DNA of 37,872 nucleotides from Palsa-459 sp035937595 (GTDB lineage Bacteria; Actinomycetota; Acidimicrobiia; Acidimicrobiales; RAAP-2): assembly GCA_035937595.1 (NCBI GenBank), contig DASZHS010000041.1:1-37872 (forward strand), written 5' to 3'. Made by a program: the position numbers and the translations under genes. The notes under the pieces were generated by a model. The model searched no databases and was not told where the DNA came from. It saw only the letters and a list, made by a program, of their open reading frames with translations. This document shows positions 1-8,074 of the stretch, piece after piece (the stretch's first letter is position 1; each line of letters opens with the position of its first letter).

Positions 1-469
1 CGACCGAGGGGAACGAGCCCTTGCCGCTCGGCACGAAGAGTCCCGCCGACGCGATGGCACTGACGCGCTCCCCCACCTCGAGTCCCGGCTCGGGCTCGAA
101 GGACCAGTCCCCCTGCTCGCACGCCTTCTCGTTGAAGCGCCGGACGTGGTCGATCGCGTCACGGAGTGCGTCGACGACGTCGTGAGGCGTCGCGGCGAGC
201 CCAGCGGCGAGCTCGGCGTCACCGACCCGCAGGGCGCCGGGGGCGACCTCGCAGCCGTCGAAGCGTCGGAGCGCGTCGACGACCGCGGCGTCCCCCCGCG
301 CACGGACGTCCTCGAGCAGCGCCGCGACGCCGGCGCGGAGGTCGTCGTCGACGATGCCCGAGAGGTCCCGTTCGGTGAGCTCGCGGCGCGCCGTCTCGGA
401 CAGCTCGCGGAAGCGACCGAGCTCGCGCAGCGGGCGCGACACCTCGGTGTTGGTGCCGTCGCTCGCCAT
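1..469 (-). CDS. Histidinol dehydrogenase family protein (N-terminal part, cut by window edge)
   Basis: Partial gene of about 156 visible residues; the C-terminal part lies beyond position 1. The translation begins MASDGTNTEVSRPLRELGRF and reaches the family motif GLFVPSGKGSFPSV near its visible end, preceded by VGERVSAIASA. HisD proteins carry the equivalent nucleotide-site motif VPGG.AAYPS at this place; the PSGKGSFPS form is a variant. HisD oxidises L-histidinol to histidine with two NAD+ in the last steps of histidine synthesis. Related dehydrogenases act on other alcohols, and the zinc ligands are not in view, so the substrate is open. The start ATG at 469 is preceded by a TACGAT hexamer at 480-485. 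The GH114-like gene lies 42 nt upstream on the same strand. No other his gene is nearby. Confidence 0.82.
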   Translation of the reverse strand, partial: MASDGTNTEVSRPLRELGRFRELSETARRELTERDLSGIVDDDLRAGVAALLEDVRARGDAAVVDALRRFDGCEVAPGALRVGDAELAAGLAATPHDVVDALRDAIDHVRRFNEKACEQGDWSFEPEPGLEVGERVSAIASAGLFVPSGKGSFPSV

Positions 470-511
470 CGTGGTGCGCATCGTACGCAGTCCCGTCCGC
501 CCCACGTCCGG

Positions 512-1306
512 TCAGGACGGAGGCGACGGGCACCACCGCACCCACGCGTCGAGCGAGAGGTGCTTCGCGAGGCCCTCGACGCCCGCCGGCAGGGACGTGC
601 AGAACCGGAGCGACGTCGTGTACTCGATGTCGAACACGGCCTTGTGGTGCGCGACGAACGGCGCGAGCTTCGCGCACTCCTGGTACTGCGTGCATTGCTC
701 TTGGACGACGAAGTCGAACGAGGGCTGGAGCGCGACGGCCCGGTCCGCGAAGCTCTTGAGCGCCACGGCGAGGCCGTCGCGGTGCGCGAGCGCGGCGATC
801 GCCCGGTCATAGGAGAGCTGCGCGCGCATCGTGAGCTTGAATCCCGTCGGGTTCTCCACGCCGTCGACGTTGTCCGGGTCGACGGCGTCGAACCCCTTCC
901 TCACGCACATCTCGAAGCGCTTCGCGATGATCGGGAGCAGGACGCGCTGCTGGCGGACGTCCAGCCACCGCTCGCCGGGCCAGCCCTGGTCCGGCTTCCC
1001 GAGGACACGTCGTGGGAACGACTTGGCGTCGGGACGCCAGTTCTCCCAGGTGCCGACGTCGACGTAGCAGACGGCCCGTTTGCCGAGGGCGTGCAGCGAG
1101 GCGACGACCGACGCCGGCGTGTCGAAGCCGTCGAGTTCCATCACGCTGAACGCGCCCTTCAGCTGCGCCGCCGTCGGTGTCGACGACAGCACCAGCTGGA
1201 AGCGGTCCGAGGGCAGCGGCGCCCACGGGGGTCCGGCGCCCGACGACGTCGTGGCGAGGGTGGCGACGAGCCCCATGGCGAGGGCGAGGACCACCGTGCG
1301 TCGCAC
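512..1306 (-). CDS. Secreted GH114-like (endo-alpha-1,4-polygalactosaminidase family) protein
   Basis: 264 residues from a GTG start. The N-terminus VRRTVVLALAMGLVATLA is a signal peptide, so the protein is probably exported; a longer reading frame upstream would bury this signal. The remainder fits the TIM-barrel GH114/TM1410 family: FQLVLSSTP at the start, the repeated Asp/Glu strands YVDVGTWENWRPD and FDAVDPDNVDGV, and a final FDIEY. Known members cleave alpha-1,4-galactosaminoglycans of biofilm matrix, but many homologues are untested. It is divergent from alkA across a 125-nt gap and lies upstream of the HisD-like gene. The exact substrate cannot be told. Confidence 0.85.
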   Translation of the reverse strand: MRRTVVLALAMGLVATLATTSSGAGPPWAPLPSDRFQLVLSSTPTAAQLKGAFSVMELDGFDTPASVVASLHALGKRAVCYVDVGTWENWRPDAKSFPRRVLGKPDQGWPGERWLDVRQQRVLLPIIAKRFEMCVRKGFDAVDPDNVDGVENPTGFKLTMRAQLSYDRAIAALAHRDGLAVALKSFADRAVALQPSFDFVVQEQCTQYQECAKLAPFVAHHKAVFDIEYTTSLRFCTSLPAGVEGLAKHLSLDAWVRWCPSPPS

Positions 1307-1431
1307 GCCCCATTGTGGCAGCACACGGCGCCAGCCCTGGGGCCCGCGGCCCCACAGGGGGCTCGAACCGGCCCCGCATTGATGTCCGAAAACCGCGAGC
1401 ATGGGCCGTACGTGGCGACGAGACTGCACAC

Positions 1432-2916
1432 GTGCTCGACGACGACGCCTGCTACCGAGCCGTCCTTGCGCGCGACGCGAGGTTCGACGGGTGGTTCTTC
1501 ACCGGGGTGCGCACGACCGGCATCTTCTGCCGACCGAGCTGCCCCGCGAGGACGCCGCACCGCCGCAACATCGAGTTCCACCCCACCGCGGCGGCCGCGG
1601 TCCGCGCCGGGTTCCGGGCGTGCCTTCGGTGCCGCCCGGACACGACGCCCGGCTCGCCCGAGTGGAACCTCGCGGGCGACGTCGCCGCTCGCGCCGTGCG
1701 CGCGATCAACGACGGCGTCGTCGACCGCGAGGGCGTGCCCGGCCTCGCGGACCGCCTCGGCTACTCGGCCCGCCAGCTGCACCGCGTGCTCACGACCTCG
1801 CTCGGCGCCAGCCCGATCGAGCTCGCCCGCGCGCACCGCGCGGCGACGGCGAGGACGCTGCTCGAGACCACGGAGCTGCCGATCACCCAGGTCGCCTTCG
1901 CCTCCGGCTTCCGCTCCACGCGCCAGTTCAACGACACGATCCGCGACGTCTTCGCCTGCACGCCGACGGCGCTTCGCCACGCCCGTCGTACGCCGACGCC
2001 CAGCTCGACGACCTCGGAGCTCACGCTGCGGCTCGCCCTGCGCGCGCCCTACGCGGCGGGCCCCCTCTTCGGCTTCCTGGCGCAGCGGGTCGTCGAGGGC
2101 GTCGAGACCGGGGACGCGACCTCCTACGCGCGCACGCTCGCACTCCCCCACGCCGCGGGCACGCTGGCCGTCGACGCGCCGTCGAGCGACGCGCGGTGGG
2201 TGACGTGCCGGCTCCGGCTGGACGACTTCCGCGACCTCCCCGCCGCCGTCGAGCGGACGCGGCGGCTCCTCGACCTCGACGCCGATCCCGTCGCCGTGGA
2301 CGACGCCCTGCGGTGCGACGCGCTGCTCCGTCCGAGCGTCGCCCGGCACCCCGGCATGCGGGTGCCCGGCCACGTGGACGGCGACGAGGTCGCGATCCGC
2401 GCGGTGCTCGGCCAGCAGGTGAGCGTGGCCGCCGCCACGCGCCTCGCCGCGGTGCTGACGGAGCGCTACGGCGAGTCGGTGTCCCCGAGCGGACCATTGT
2501 GCCGGTTGTTCCCCGCCGCCGCGACGCTCGCCAAGCTCGATCCCGCAGAGCTCCCGATGCCCCGTGCGCGCGGCCGCACCCTGGTCGAGCTGTGCCGCGC
2601 GCTCGCCGACGGCGGGGTGCGGCTCGACGCCGCCGCGGACCGCGACGAGGTGGCGGCCTCACTCCGGGCGATCAAGGGCATCGGGCCGTGGACGGTGTCG
2701 TACGTGCGCATGCGCGCCCTCGGCGACCCCGACGCCTTCCTGCCGGGCGACCTCGCGCTGCGCCGGGCGCTCGAGCGACTGGGACGGCCGACCGGGGGGG
2801 CCGACGCGACCGACGTCGCGCAGGCCTGGCGCCCGTACCGCTCCTACGCGATGGTGCACCTGTGGTCCTGCGACCCCGGCGCGTCACGACGACACCCGCC
2901 AACCAGAGGAGACTGA
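1432..2916 (+). CDS. alkA: Ada-AlkA fusion: methylphosphotriester-sensing regulator / 3-methyladenine DNA glycosylase II
   Basis: 494 residues from GTG 1432. Residues 1-75 are the Ada Cys4 zinc domain, with C33, C37, C64 and C67 visible in FCRPSC and CLRC; one of these takes a methyl group from DNA phosphotriesters in Ada. Residues about 80-190 form an AraC-type helix-turn-helix (QVAFASGFRSTRQF). The C-terminal half is AlkA: the helix-hairpin-helix IKGIGPWTVSYVRMRALG and DAFLPGDLALRR, whose GD aspartate is in the place of the catalytic residue. The protein should excise alkylated bases and activate the adaptive response. It is translated with ogt; only 1 nt separates this stop from the ogt ATG. 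This domain order is typical of actinobacteria. Confidence 0.95.
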   Translation: MLDDDACYRAVLARDARFDGWFFTGVRTTGIFCRPSCPARTPHRRNIEFHPTAAAAVRAGFRACLRCRPDTTPGSPEWNLAGDVAARAVRAINDGVVDREGVPGLADRLGYSARQLHRVLTTSLGASPIELARAHRAATARTLLETTELPITQVAFASGFRSTRQFNDTIRDVFACTPTALRHARRTPTPSSTTSELTLRLALRAPYAAGPLFGFLAQRVVEGVETGDATSYARTLALPHAAGTLAVDAPSSDARWVTCRLRLDDFRDLPAAVERTRRLLDLDADPVAVDDALRCDALLRPSVARHPGMRVPGHVDGDEVAIRAVLGQQVSVAAATRLAAVLTERYGESVSPSGPLCRLFPAAATLAKLDPAELPMPRARGRTLVELCRALADGGVRLDAAADRDEVAASLRAIKGIGPWTVSYVRMRALGDPDAFLPGDLALRRALERLGRPTGGADATDVAQAWRPYRSYAMVHLWSCDPGASRRHPPTRGD

Positions 2917-2917
2917 C

Positions 2918-3466
2918 ATGTCCACGACCACACGAAGCCGAGCGACCCGCGAGCCCGCGACGATCCGGTGGGAAGAGGCCGACTCGCCGCTCGGCACGTT
3001 CCTCCTCGCCGGCGACGGGCACCTCGTCGTTCGCGTCTCGCTCCCGGGGTGCTGGGCGAAGGAGGACGTGCCCCACGACTGGGTCTACGCCCCGGGGGCG
3101 ATGGCCCCCGCGCACGAGCAGCTCGACGGGTACTTCGACGGCACGCGACGCGCCTTCGACCTCGAGTTCGCGCCCCACGGCACCGTGTTCCAGCGGTCGG
3201 TGTGGAAGGCGCTCGAGGCGATCCCCTACGGCGAGACGGCGACCTACCGAGACGTGGCGACGGCGGTCGGCAACGACCGGGCGACGCGCGCGGTCGGCCT
3301 CGCGAACAACCGCAACCCCATCGCGCTGCTCGTCCCGTGCCACCGGGTCATCGGCGCGGACGGCTCGCTCACCGGCTACGGCGGGGGGCTGGAGATGAAG
3401 GCCTGGCTCCTCGACCACGAGCGGCGGGTGCTCGCGGGTCCGGCGGCGCCACCCACGGGCTCCTAG
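2918..3466 (+). CDS. ogt: Methylated-DNA--protein-cysteine S-methyltransferase
   Basis: 182 residues, full length for the family. It removes O6-alkyl groups from guanine by irreversible transfer to its own cysteine. The active site LVPCHRVIG is present with C141 as acceptor; the wing and HTH (FQRSVWKALEAIPYGETATY, then RAVGLANNRNP with the arginine finger) precede it and GGL..K.WLL..E closes the domain. The ATG at 2918 has AGAGGA upstream at 2905-2910, which overlaps the 3' end of alkA. The two genes form a direct-reversal plus base-excision operon, probably activated by the Ada domain of the upstream product. Confidence 0.96.
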   Translation: MSTTTRSRATREPATIRWEEADSPLGTFLLAGDGHLVVRVSLPGCWAKEDVPHDWVYAPGAMAPAHEQLDGYFDGTRRAFDLEFAPHGTVFQRSVWKALEAIPYGETATYRDVATAVGNDRATRAVGLANNRNPIALLVPCHRVIGADGSLTGYGGGLEMKAWLLDHERRVLAGPAAPPTGS

Positions 3467-3467
3467 G

Positions 3468-3495
3468 CCGACGGGCGGGCACCCCCGCCCGTCGG
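3468..3495 (+). terminator. GC-rich hairpin after ogt
   Basis: Perfect 12-bp inverted repeat (3468-3479 with 3484-3495) around a 4-nt loop, starting 2 nt after the ogt stop codon. There is no T-tract, which is common for actinobacterial terminators, so termination strength is uncertain. Confidence 0.7.
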
Positions 3496-3558
3496 GGAGG
3501 GACGCGCGCCGGCCGCAGCACCAGGGATCCCGGGCGGCACGCCCCGAGGCCAGGTCTG

Positions 3559-3571
3559 TAATGTTGTAATT
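3559..3571 (+). promoter_or_regulatory. -10 element and possible operator; leaderless start
   Basis: TAATGT at 3559-3564 is followed by exactly 7 nt and then the ATG at 3572, so the transcript should begin at or next to the start codon. TGTAAT occurs twice, at 3557-3562 and at 3566-3571 (as TGTAATT). An imperfect inverted match ACTACA lies inside the gene at 3575-3580. This AT-rich patch stands out in GC-rich DNA and could be an operator for the encoded protein. Confidence 0.5.
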
Positions 3572-4042
3572 ATGACTACAGCAGACAGCATCCAGCAGTT
3601 CTTCACCGAGCGCGTGCCGAAGGCCTGGTTCGACGGCGATCCCGCCGTCCTCGTCGACGACGACGAGATCCTGTGCGTGGGCACGCTGCCCGCCGGCGCG
3701 CCCACCGTCGACGAGTTCCGCGAGACGACGAGGGAGGCGAGGATGTCCATCGCGGCGGAGGCGGAGCCCAGGTTCCAGCGGCGCGTCTCGTGGGGCGTCG
3801 TGCGCGACGGGCAGACCACGCTGTTCACGTCGCAGAGCACGCCCGTCATGACGCGCCTGCGCTTCCACGAGCGCGCCGTCCTCGACACCCTCGTCCGGGG
3901 CGGCGTGGCGAGGAGCCGGTCCGAGGCGCTCGCGTGGTGCGTGAAGCTCGTCGGGCGCCACCAGGCCGAGTGGCTGGGTGAGCTCCGTGAGGCGGTCGGC
4001 GGGGTCGACTCGGTGCGCCGCGAGGGACCGACCCTCCTGTGA
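3572..4042 (+). CDS. Uncharacterised protein with ribbon-helix-helix-like C-terminus
   Basis: 156 residues, no signal peptide. The N-terminal two thirds (residues 1-90) show no fold I recognise: an acidic start with VDDDEIL, then a possible beta-rich part. Residues about 93-137 (TRLRFHERAVLDTLV, then GVARSRSEALAWCVKLV) resemble a ribbon-helix-helix DNA-binding unit: a short strand, a helix, a turn with SRSEAL, and a second helix. The gene overlaps the HtrA-like protease gene by 4 nt (GTGA), so the two are translationally coupled. By analogy to antitoxin-type RHH proteins it could repress its own promoter. That role is inference. Confidence 0.72.
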   Translation: MTTADSIQQFFTERVPKAWFDGDPAVLVDDDEILCVGTLPAGAPTVDEFRETTREARMSIAAEAEPRFQRRVSWGVVRDGQTTLFTSQSTPVMTRLRFHERAVLDTLVRGGVARSRSEALAWCVKLVGRHQAEWLGELREAVGGVDSVRREGPTLL

Positions 4043-4980
4043 GCGAGCTGCTGACCAGGATCCCGTCCTCGGAGGACGAGGCGCTCGACGCCTACTCGGC
4101 GACGGTCACGGCGGTCGCCGACCTCGTCGTGCCCTCCGTGGTGGCGATCGGCGTCGTCCGCGGACGCCAGGGCGGTGCGGGCAGCGCCGTCGTCCTCAGC
4201 CCCGACGGGTACCTGCTCTCGTCCGCGCACGTGGTGGCGGGCGAGGCGCACGGCAGCGCCACGTTCGTCGACGGCCGCGAGGCCGCCTTCGAGACGGTCG
4301 GCCGCGACCCCCACTCGGACCTCGCCGTGCTCCGCGTCGCGCTGCACGACCTCCAGGCGGTCCAGCTCGGCGACGCCAGCCGCCTCCGGGTGGGCCAGCT
4401 CGTCGTCGCCGTCGGCAACCCGCACGGGCTCGCGGGGTCGGTGACCGCCGGCGTCGTGAGCGCGCTCGGCCGCTCCCTCCCCGCCGGCACCCGGGTCGTG
4501 GAGAACGTGATCCAGACCGACGCCGCGCTCAACCCCGGGAACTCCGGGGGCGCGCTCGTGGACTCCCGTGCCCGGCTCGTGGGGGTCAACACCGCCCTCG
4601 CCGGCCTCGGGCTCGGGCTCGCGGTCCCGATCAACGAGACGACGCTCGAGATCGTCGCCACCCTGATCCGCGACGGCCGCGTGCGCCGCGCCTACCTCGG
4701 GATCGTCGGGGGCGGGCGCCCACTCACCGCGCGTCGGGCGGACCAGCTCGGCCAGCCGAGGGGCGTCGGGGTCGCCGAGGTGATCGAGGGCAGCCCGGCG
4801 GACCGCGCCGGGCTGCGGCCGACCGACACGATCCTCTCGATCGGCGGGCTGCCCACGCTCGACGCGGGCGACCTCCAGCGCGCGATGGCCGCCGACGCGA
4901 TCGGTGCCAGCCTCACGCTCCAGGTGCTCCGCGACGACGACGTCGTCACGCTCGAGGTCGTGCCGACCGAGCTGCCGTAG
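4039..4980 (+). CDS. HtrA/DegP-like serine protease with PDZ domain, no signal peptide
   Basis: 313 residues from GTG 4039. A trypsin-fold domain (about 25-205) carries the complete triad: H64 in SSAHVV, D94 in HSDLAVL, S169 in NPGNSGGAL. A PDZ domain follows (about 215-310; YLGIVGGG, then GVAEVIEGSPADRAGLRPTDTI cut by turns). HtrA proteins degrade or refold damaged proteins, normally outside the membrane. Here I see no signal peptide or N-terminal membrane helix: the chain starts MSELLTRIPSSEDEALDAYS and runs straight into the protease fold. The mature enzyme is therefore probably cytoplasmic, unless a non-classical route is used. It is coupled to the RHH-like gene upstream and ends at a hairpin shared with the convergent binding-protein gene. 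Confidence 0.92.
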   Translation: MSELLTRIPSSEDEALDAYSATVTAVADLVVPSVVAIGVVRGRQGGAGSAVVLSPDGYLLSSAHVVAGEAHGSATFVDGREAAFETVGRDPHSDLAVLRVALHDLQAVQLGDASRLRVGQLVVAVGNPHGLAGSVTAGVVSALGRSLPAGTRVVENVIQTDAALNPGNSGGALVDSRARLVGVNTALAGLGLGLAVPINETTLEIVATLIRDGRVRRAYLGIVGGGRPLTARRADQLGQPRGVGVAEVIEGSPADRAGLRPTDTILSIGGLPTLDAGDLQRAMAADAIGASLTLQVLRDDDVVTLEVVPTELP

Positions 4981-4981
4981 C

Positions 4982-5015
4982 GCTGCGGCGCCGCCGTGCG
5001 TGGCGGCGCCGCAGC
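4982..5015. terminator. Bidirectional hairpin between convergent genes
   Basis: Perfect 14-bp inverted repeat (4982-4995 with 5002-5015) and a 6-nt loop, in the 51-nt gap between the protease stop (4980) and the binding-protein stop (5032). It can serve both strands. No T-tract. Confidence 0.78.
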
Positions 5016-5031
5016 ACTCGTCAGCGGCCGG

Positions 5032-6378
5032 TCACCCCGGGAGGAGCCACGACGGGATCCCCGAGCTGACCGCCTTGGTGACGACGATGGGGCTCGACGC
5101 GGCGCTCGTCGTCGACCACACGGTCCCTGGTGGCCAGACCTCGGTCTGGGTGTTGCTCTTCACCTCGACGACGAACCCTCCCTGGAGCCCCTGGTGGTTG
5201 CTCGGGGAGTACTGGAGCGGGACCACCGCGGAGGTGTCGAAGGTCGTCGTGAGCAGCGTCTTGAGGAAGCTCGCCCTCGTGAACGTCGGTCCCGCGGCGC
5301 GCAGCGCCTCGACGAACGAGACGCCGAAGCCAATCCCGTACTCCATGTTGCCGTCGAGCGGCGACTTCGCGGTGAACCCCTTGAAGTCCGCCTGATCGGC
5401 CTCGAGGACCTTGTACATCCAGGAGTGCCACGACGTGGCCTCCGTCGAGGCGGGGAGGTAGCCGAAGGAGAACGCACCGACGTCCGAGACGCCGGTCGCC
5501 TTCTTGACCGTGATGGGGTCCGCGCCGACGCCCGAGATCACCCAGTTGGGGTGGTAGCTGAGCGCGGCGGCGTTGCCGAGGGCGGCGCCGGTCGCGCCGG
5601 GGATCGTGTCCAGGAACACGACCTTGCAGCCCGCGGACTTCTCCGCGTTGATGAACGGCGTGAAGTACCCAGCACCGCCACCGACGAGTCCGGAGACCGA
5701 GTACATCTGCTGGATCGCGGGGCGCAGGTGCTCGTACTCGAGGCCGGCGAGGCCGTTCCTCCCGAAGTCGTCGTTCTGTCCGAGGAAGCAGACCTTCTCA
5801 CCCGGCCACTTGTGCATGATGAACTTCGCGAGGATCTTGGACTCGACGACGTAGCTCGGCTGCCAGCCGAACAGCCCCGGGTAGGTCTTGGGGGCGTTCC
5901 AGTCCGAGGAGCCCGAGTTCACGAACAGCTGGGGCACCCCGTGGGTCCGAAGGAGGATCCGCACCGAGTCCTGCGTCGGCGTCCCGAGCGAGCCGACGGT
6001 GGCGAAGACCGGCAGCGCCAGGAGCGCCTGGGTCTGGGAGACCGTCGTCGCCCCGCCGTTCGAGCAGCCGAAGCCCTGGACGTCGTAGCAGTCGTCCTTC
6101 AAGATGTAGTGGATGATCCGGCCGTTGATCCCGCCCTTCGAGTCCACGTACTTGAAGACCGCGTTGGCGGCCTTGGCGACCTCGTTGTAGCCCGTCGAGG
6201 CGATGCCCGTCAGCGGCACCGTGGCGCCGATCGTGATCGAGTGCGCCGTGACGCCGGGCGTCGGTGGGGTGAGCGGCGCACGGGTGGCGCCGACGGCCAT
6301 CCCGGTGACCGTCAAGCCGAGGCAGAGCGACGCCGCCGCCGCCAGCGTCGCCGCCCTTCTCAGGTGGAGTCGGGGCAT
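5032..6378 (-). CDS. Branched-chain amino acid-type ABC transporter substrate-binding protein (copy 1)
   Basis: 448 residues. A signal peptide (1-30) with RR near the N-terminus is followed by a type I periplasmic-binding fold of the LivJ family, starting SITIGATVPLTGIAS. Conserved features include the Cys-bearing loop DDCYDVQGFGCSNG (C97, C105), LFVNSGSSDW, and a C-terminal Trp-containing tail. There is no lipobox cysteine near the signal cleavage region, so it is probably released or held by another means. ATG 6378 has a good ribosome site (GAAAGGA). It is the last gene of the liv cluster and a close paralogue of the gene just upstream, from which it is separated by a strong hairpin and its own promoter-like element. 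The ligand is unknown; this family also binds amides, urea and aromatic acids. Confidence 0.93.
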   Translation of the reverse strand: MPRLHLRRAATLAAAASLCLGLTVTGMAVGATRAPLTPPTPGVTAHSITIGATVPLTGIASTGYNEVAKAANAVFKYVDSKGGINGRIIHYILKDDCYDVQGFGCSNGGATTVSQTQALLALPVFATVGSLGTPTQDSVRILLRTHGVPQLFVNSGSSDWNAPKTYPGLFGWQPSYVVESKILAKFIMHKWPGEKVCFLGQNDDFGRNGLAGLEYEHLRPAIQQMYSVSGLVGGGAGYFTPFINAEKSAGCKVVFLDTIPGATGAALGNAAALSYHPNWVISGVGADPITVKKATGVSDVGAFSFGYLPASTEATSWHSWMYKVLEADQADFKGFTAKSPLDGNMEYGIGFGVSFVEALRAAGPTFTRASFLKTLLTTTFDTSAVVPLQYSPSNHQGLQGGFVVEVKSNTQTEVWPPGTVWSTTSAASSPIVVTKAVSSGIPSWLLPG

Positions 6379-6637
6379 GTCAGGGGTCCTTTCGCTGCAG
6401 GGCTCCGCGACTCGAGCCTACAAAGCGGGATCTTGACAAACCGGTTCTTCACGTCTCCGCGCGCGGTGCCGGATGCGACACGCTGCGGAGCTCGCGCGCC
6501 CGTGCCGGCGACGCGGCTCGAGCGTGGAGTGGCGCGGCGAGCTCCGGCGCCGTCGGGTCACGACGCACGACCGGGCGATCAACGCGTCGCGTGCCGGAGG
6601 CGCACCGTGGCCGAGCCGGTCCCGGGGCCTCGAAACG
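6379..6637. other. Intergenic region between tandem binding-protein genes
   Basis: No credible gene. The minus strand holds the SBP copy 1 leader: ribosome site GAAAGGA near the ATG and a TAGGCT hexamer at 6415-6420. The remainder (about 6440-6630) shows no coding pattern or repeat that I can see. Confidence 0.6.
6415..6420 (-). promoter_or_regulatory. TAGGCT -10 element for binding-protein copy 1
   Basis: TAGGCTCG on the minus strand predicts a leader of about 29 nt before ATG 6378. The same TAGGCTCG, followed by a GAAAGGACC ribosome site, occurs before copy 2, so the leader was duplicated with the gene. No -35 at standard spacing is obvious. Confidence 0.5.
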
Positions 6638-6673
6638 GCGACAGGCCCGCCGGTCGCCCGGCGGGCCTGTCGC
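6638..6673 (-). terminator. Strong hairpin after binding-protein copy 2
   Basis: Perfect 16-bp inverted repeat (6638-6653 with 6658-6673) closing a 4-nt loop, 17 nt beyond the copy 2 stop codon. It should end or attenuate transcription from the liv operon before copy 1. Confidence 0.82.
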
Positions 6674-6690
6674 TCAGAGCTAGTGCGTGG

Positions 6691-8025
6691 CTACTTGAGC
6701 CAGGACGGCACGCTCGTGCTGAGACGGTGCGTGACGGTCACCTTCACCTTGGAAGAGTCCGTGGACACGTAGACCGTCTTGCCGGCGACCGCCGTGGTCG
6801 ACGTGTCGCTCGTCACCGTGTCGACGTACCCGCCGAGAAGCCCCTGGTGGTTCCCCTTCGTGTACCGAAGCGGCGTGAGGCCCGGGGTCTGGAAGGCCGT
6901 CTTGAGCAGCGTGGCGACGAAGCCCGCTTGCGTCACGGTCTTGCCCTCGGCCCGCAGCGCCTCGACGAACGAGACGCCCCAGCCGATGCCGTAGGCCATG
7001 TTGCCGTCGATCGGTGTCGTGCTCGTGAAGCCGGGGAACTCCGCCGGGTCAGCGAGCAGGACCTTGCGGTCCCAGGCGTTCCACGCGTTCGTGTCCGTGG
7101 AGGCCGGGAGCTCGGCGAACGTGATGGCGCCGACGTCCGACACCGCGCTCGACTCCTTCTTGAGCGTGATGGGGTCCGAGCCGACCGAGGAGATCACAAA
7201 CTGCGGGTGGTAGCTCAGCGCGGCGGCGTTGCCGAGCGCCGCGGCGGTCGCCCCGGGGATCGTGTACAGCACGACGACGGTGCAGCTGGCTGCCTTCTCC
7301 GCCGAGATGAACGGCGTGAAGTACCCGGCCCCGCCGAGCACGAGGCTGTTGACGCTGTAGTACTGGGTGATCGCCGGGTGGACGTGCACCTGGGCGAGTC
7401 CGGCCGCTCCGCCCTTGCCGAAGTCGTCGCTCTGGCCGAGGAAGCACACCTTCTTGCCCTTGAGGTGGGCGTTGATGTAGGTGCCGAGGATCTTCGACTC
7501 GACGATGTAGCTCTGCTGCCAGCCGAACAGCGTCGGGTACTTCGCGGCGCTGTTCCACGCCGAGGAGCCGGAGTTGACGAACAGCTGCGGTGTGTGGTGC
7601 GCCTTCAGCAGGTTGCGCACGGACTCCTGGGTCGGAGTGCCGAGCGAGCCGACCGTCGCGAAGACGGGCACGGCGAGGAGCGCGTTGGTCTGCTGGACCG
7701 TCGTCTGGTTGCCGTTGGAGCAGCCGAAGCCCTGGACGTCGTAGCAGTCGTCCTTGATGATGTAGTTGATGTGGCGGCCGTTGACCCCGCCCTTGGAGTT
7801 GACGTACTTAAAGACGGCGTCAGCGGCCTTGGCGACCTCGTTGTAGCCGGTCGAGGCGATGCCCGTCAGGGGGACCGTGGCGCCGATGGTGATCGAGGTG
7901 GCGGTCACCCCGGGGACGCCGCCGGCGCTCGCCGAGCCGGCCGTGAGGCCGACGACGGCTACCCCTATCGAGAGGGAGGCCGCGACGGCGGGCGCCACAA
8001 TCCTCCGCAGGTGCGATCGAGACAT
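6691..8025 (-). CDS. Branched-chain amino acid-type ABC transporter substrate-binding protein (copy 2)
   Basis: 444 residues. Signal peptide 1-34 ending ASA; then a LivJ-type two-lobe binding fold. It matches copy 1 almost residue by residue over long stretches, for example the TGIASTGYNEVAKAA segment, DDCYDVQGFGCSNG (C94, C102), LFVNSGSS and GNAAALSYHP, but differs in the C-terminal 60 residues, where copy 2 has a Thr/Ser-rich tail ending PSWLK. The gene lies 46 nt after livM with its own TAGGCT element and a GAAAGGA ribosome site. It is the probable main receptor of the LivHMGF importer; why two receptors are kept is unknown (different ligands or dosage). Confidence 0.93.
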   Translation of the reverse strand: MSRSHLRRIVAPAVAASLSIGVAVVGLTAGSASAGGVPGVTATSITIGATVPLTGIASTGYNEVAKAADAVFKYVNSKGGVNGRHINYIIKDDCYDVQGFGCSNGNQTTVQQTNALLAVPVFATVGSLGTPTQESVRNLLKAHHTPQLFVNSGSSAWNSAAKYPTLFGWQQSYIVESKILGTYINAHLKGKKVCFLGQSDDFGKGGAAGLAQVHVHPAITQYYSVNSLVLGGAGYFTPFISAEKAASCTVVVLYTIPGATAAALGNAAALSYHPQFVISSVGSDPITLKKESSAVSDVGAITFAELPASTDTNAWNAWDRKVLLADPAEFPGFTSTTPIDGNMAYGIGWGVSFVEALRAEGKTVTQAGFVATLLKTAFQTPGLTPLRYTKGNHQGLLGGYVDTVTSDTSTTAVAGKTVYVSTDSSKVKVTVTHRLSTSVPSWLK

Positions 8026-8068
8026 AGATGTGGTCCTTTCAGAGTGCCGAGAGAACTAGCGGAAGGCG

Positions 8069-8074
8069 AGCCTA
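8069..8074 (-). promoter_or_regulatory. TAGGCT -10 element for binding-protein copy 2, overlapping livM stop
   Basis: The first three bases of TAGGCT on the minus strand (8074-8072) are the TAG stop codon of livM. A leader of about 37 nt would follow. This would let the receptor be made at higher level than the permease subunits. Confidence 0.45.

Noticed and set aside
1350..1385. A tRNA T-arm-like sequence (GGTTCGAGCC on the minus strand) in the alkA upstream region
   Set aside because: The T-stem does not pair in the standard register and no anticodon or acceptor stem is found around it.
146..2203. A 685-residue plus-strand frame across the first genes
   Set aside because: Composition is Arg/Ala-rich antisense of the HisD-like and GH114-like genes and out of frame with alkA; no domain is visible.
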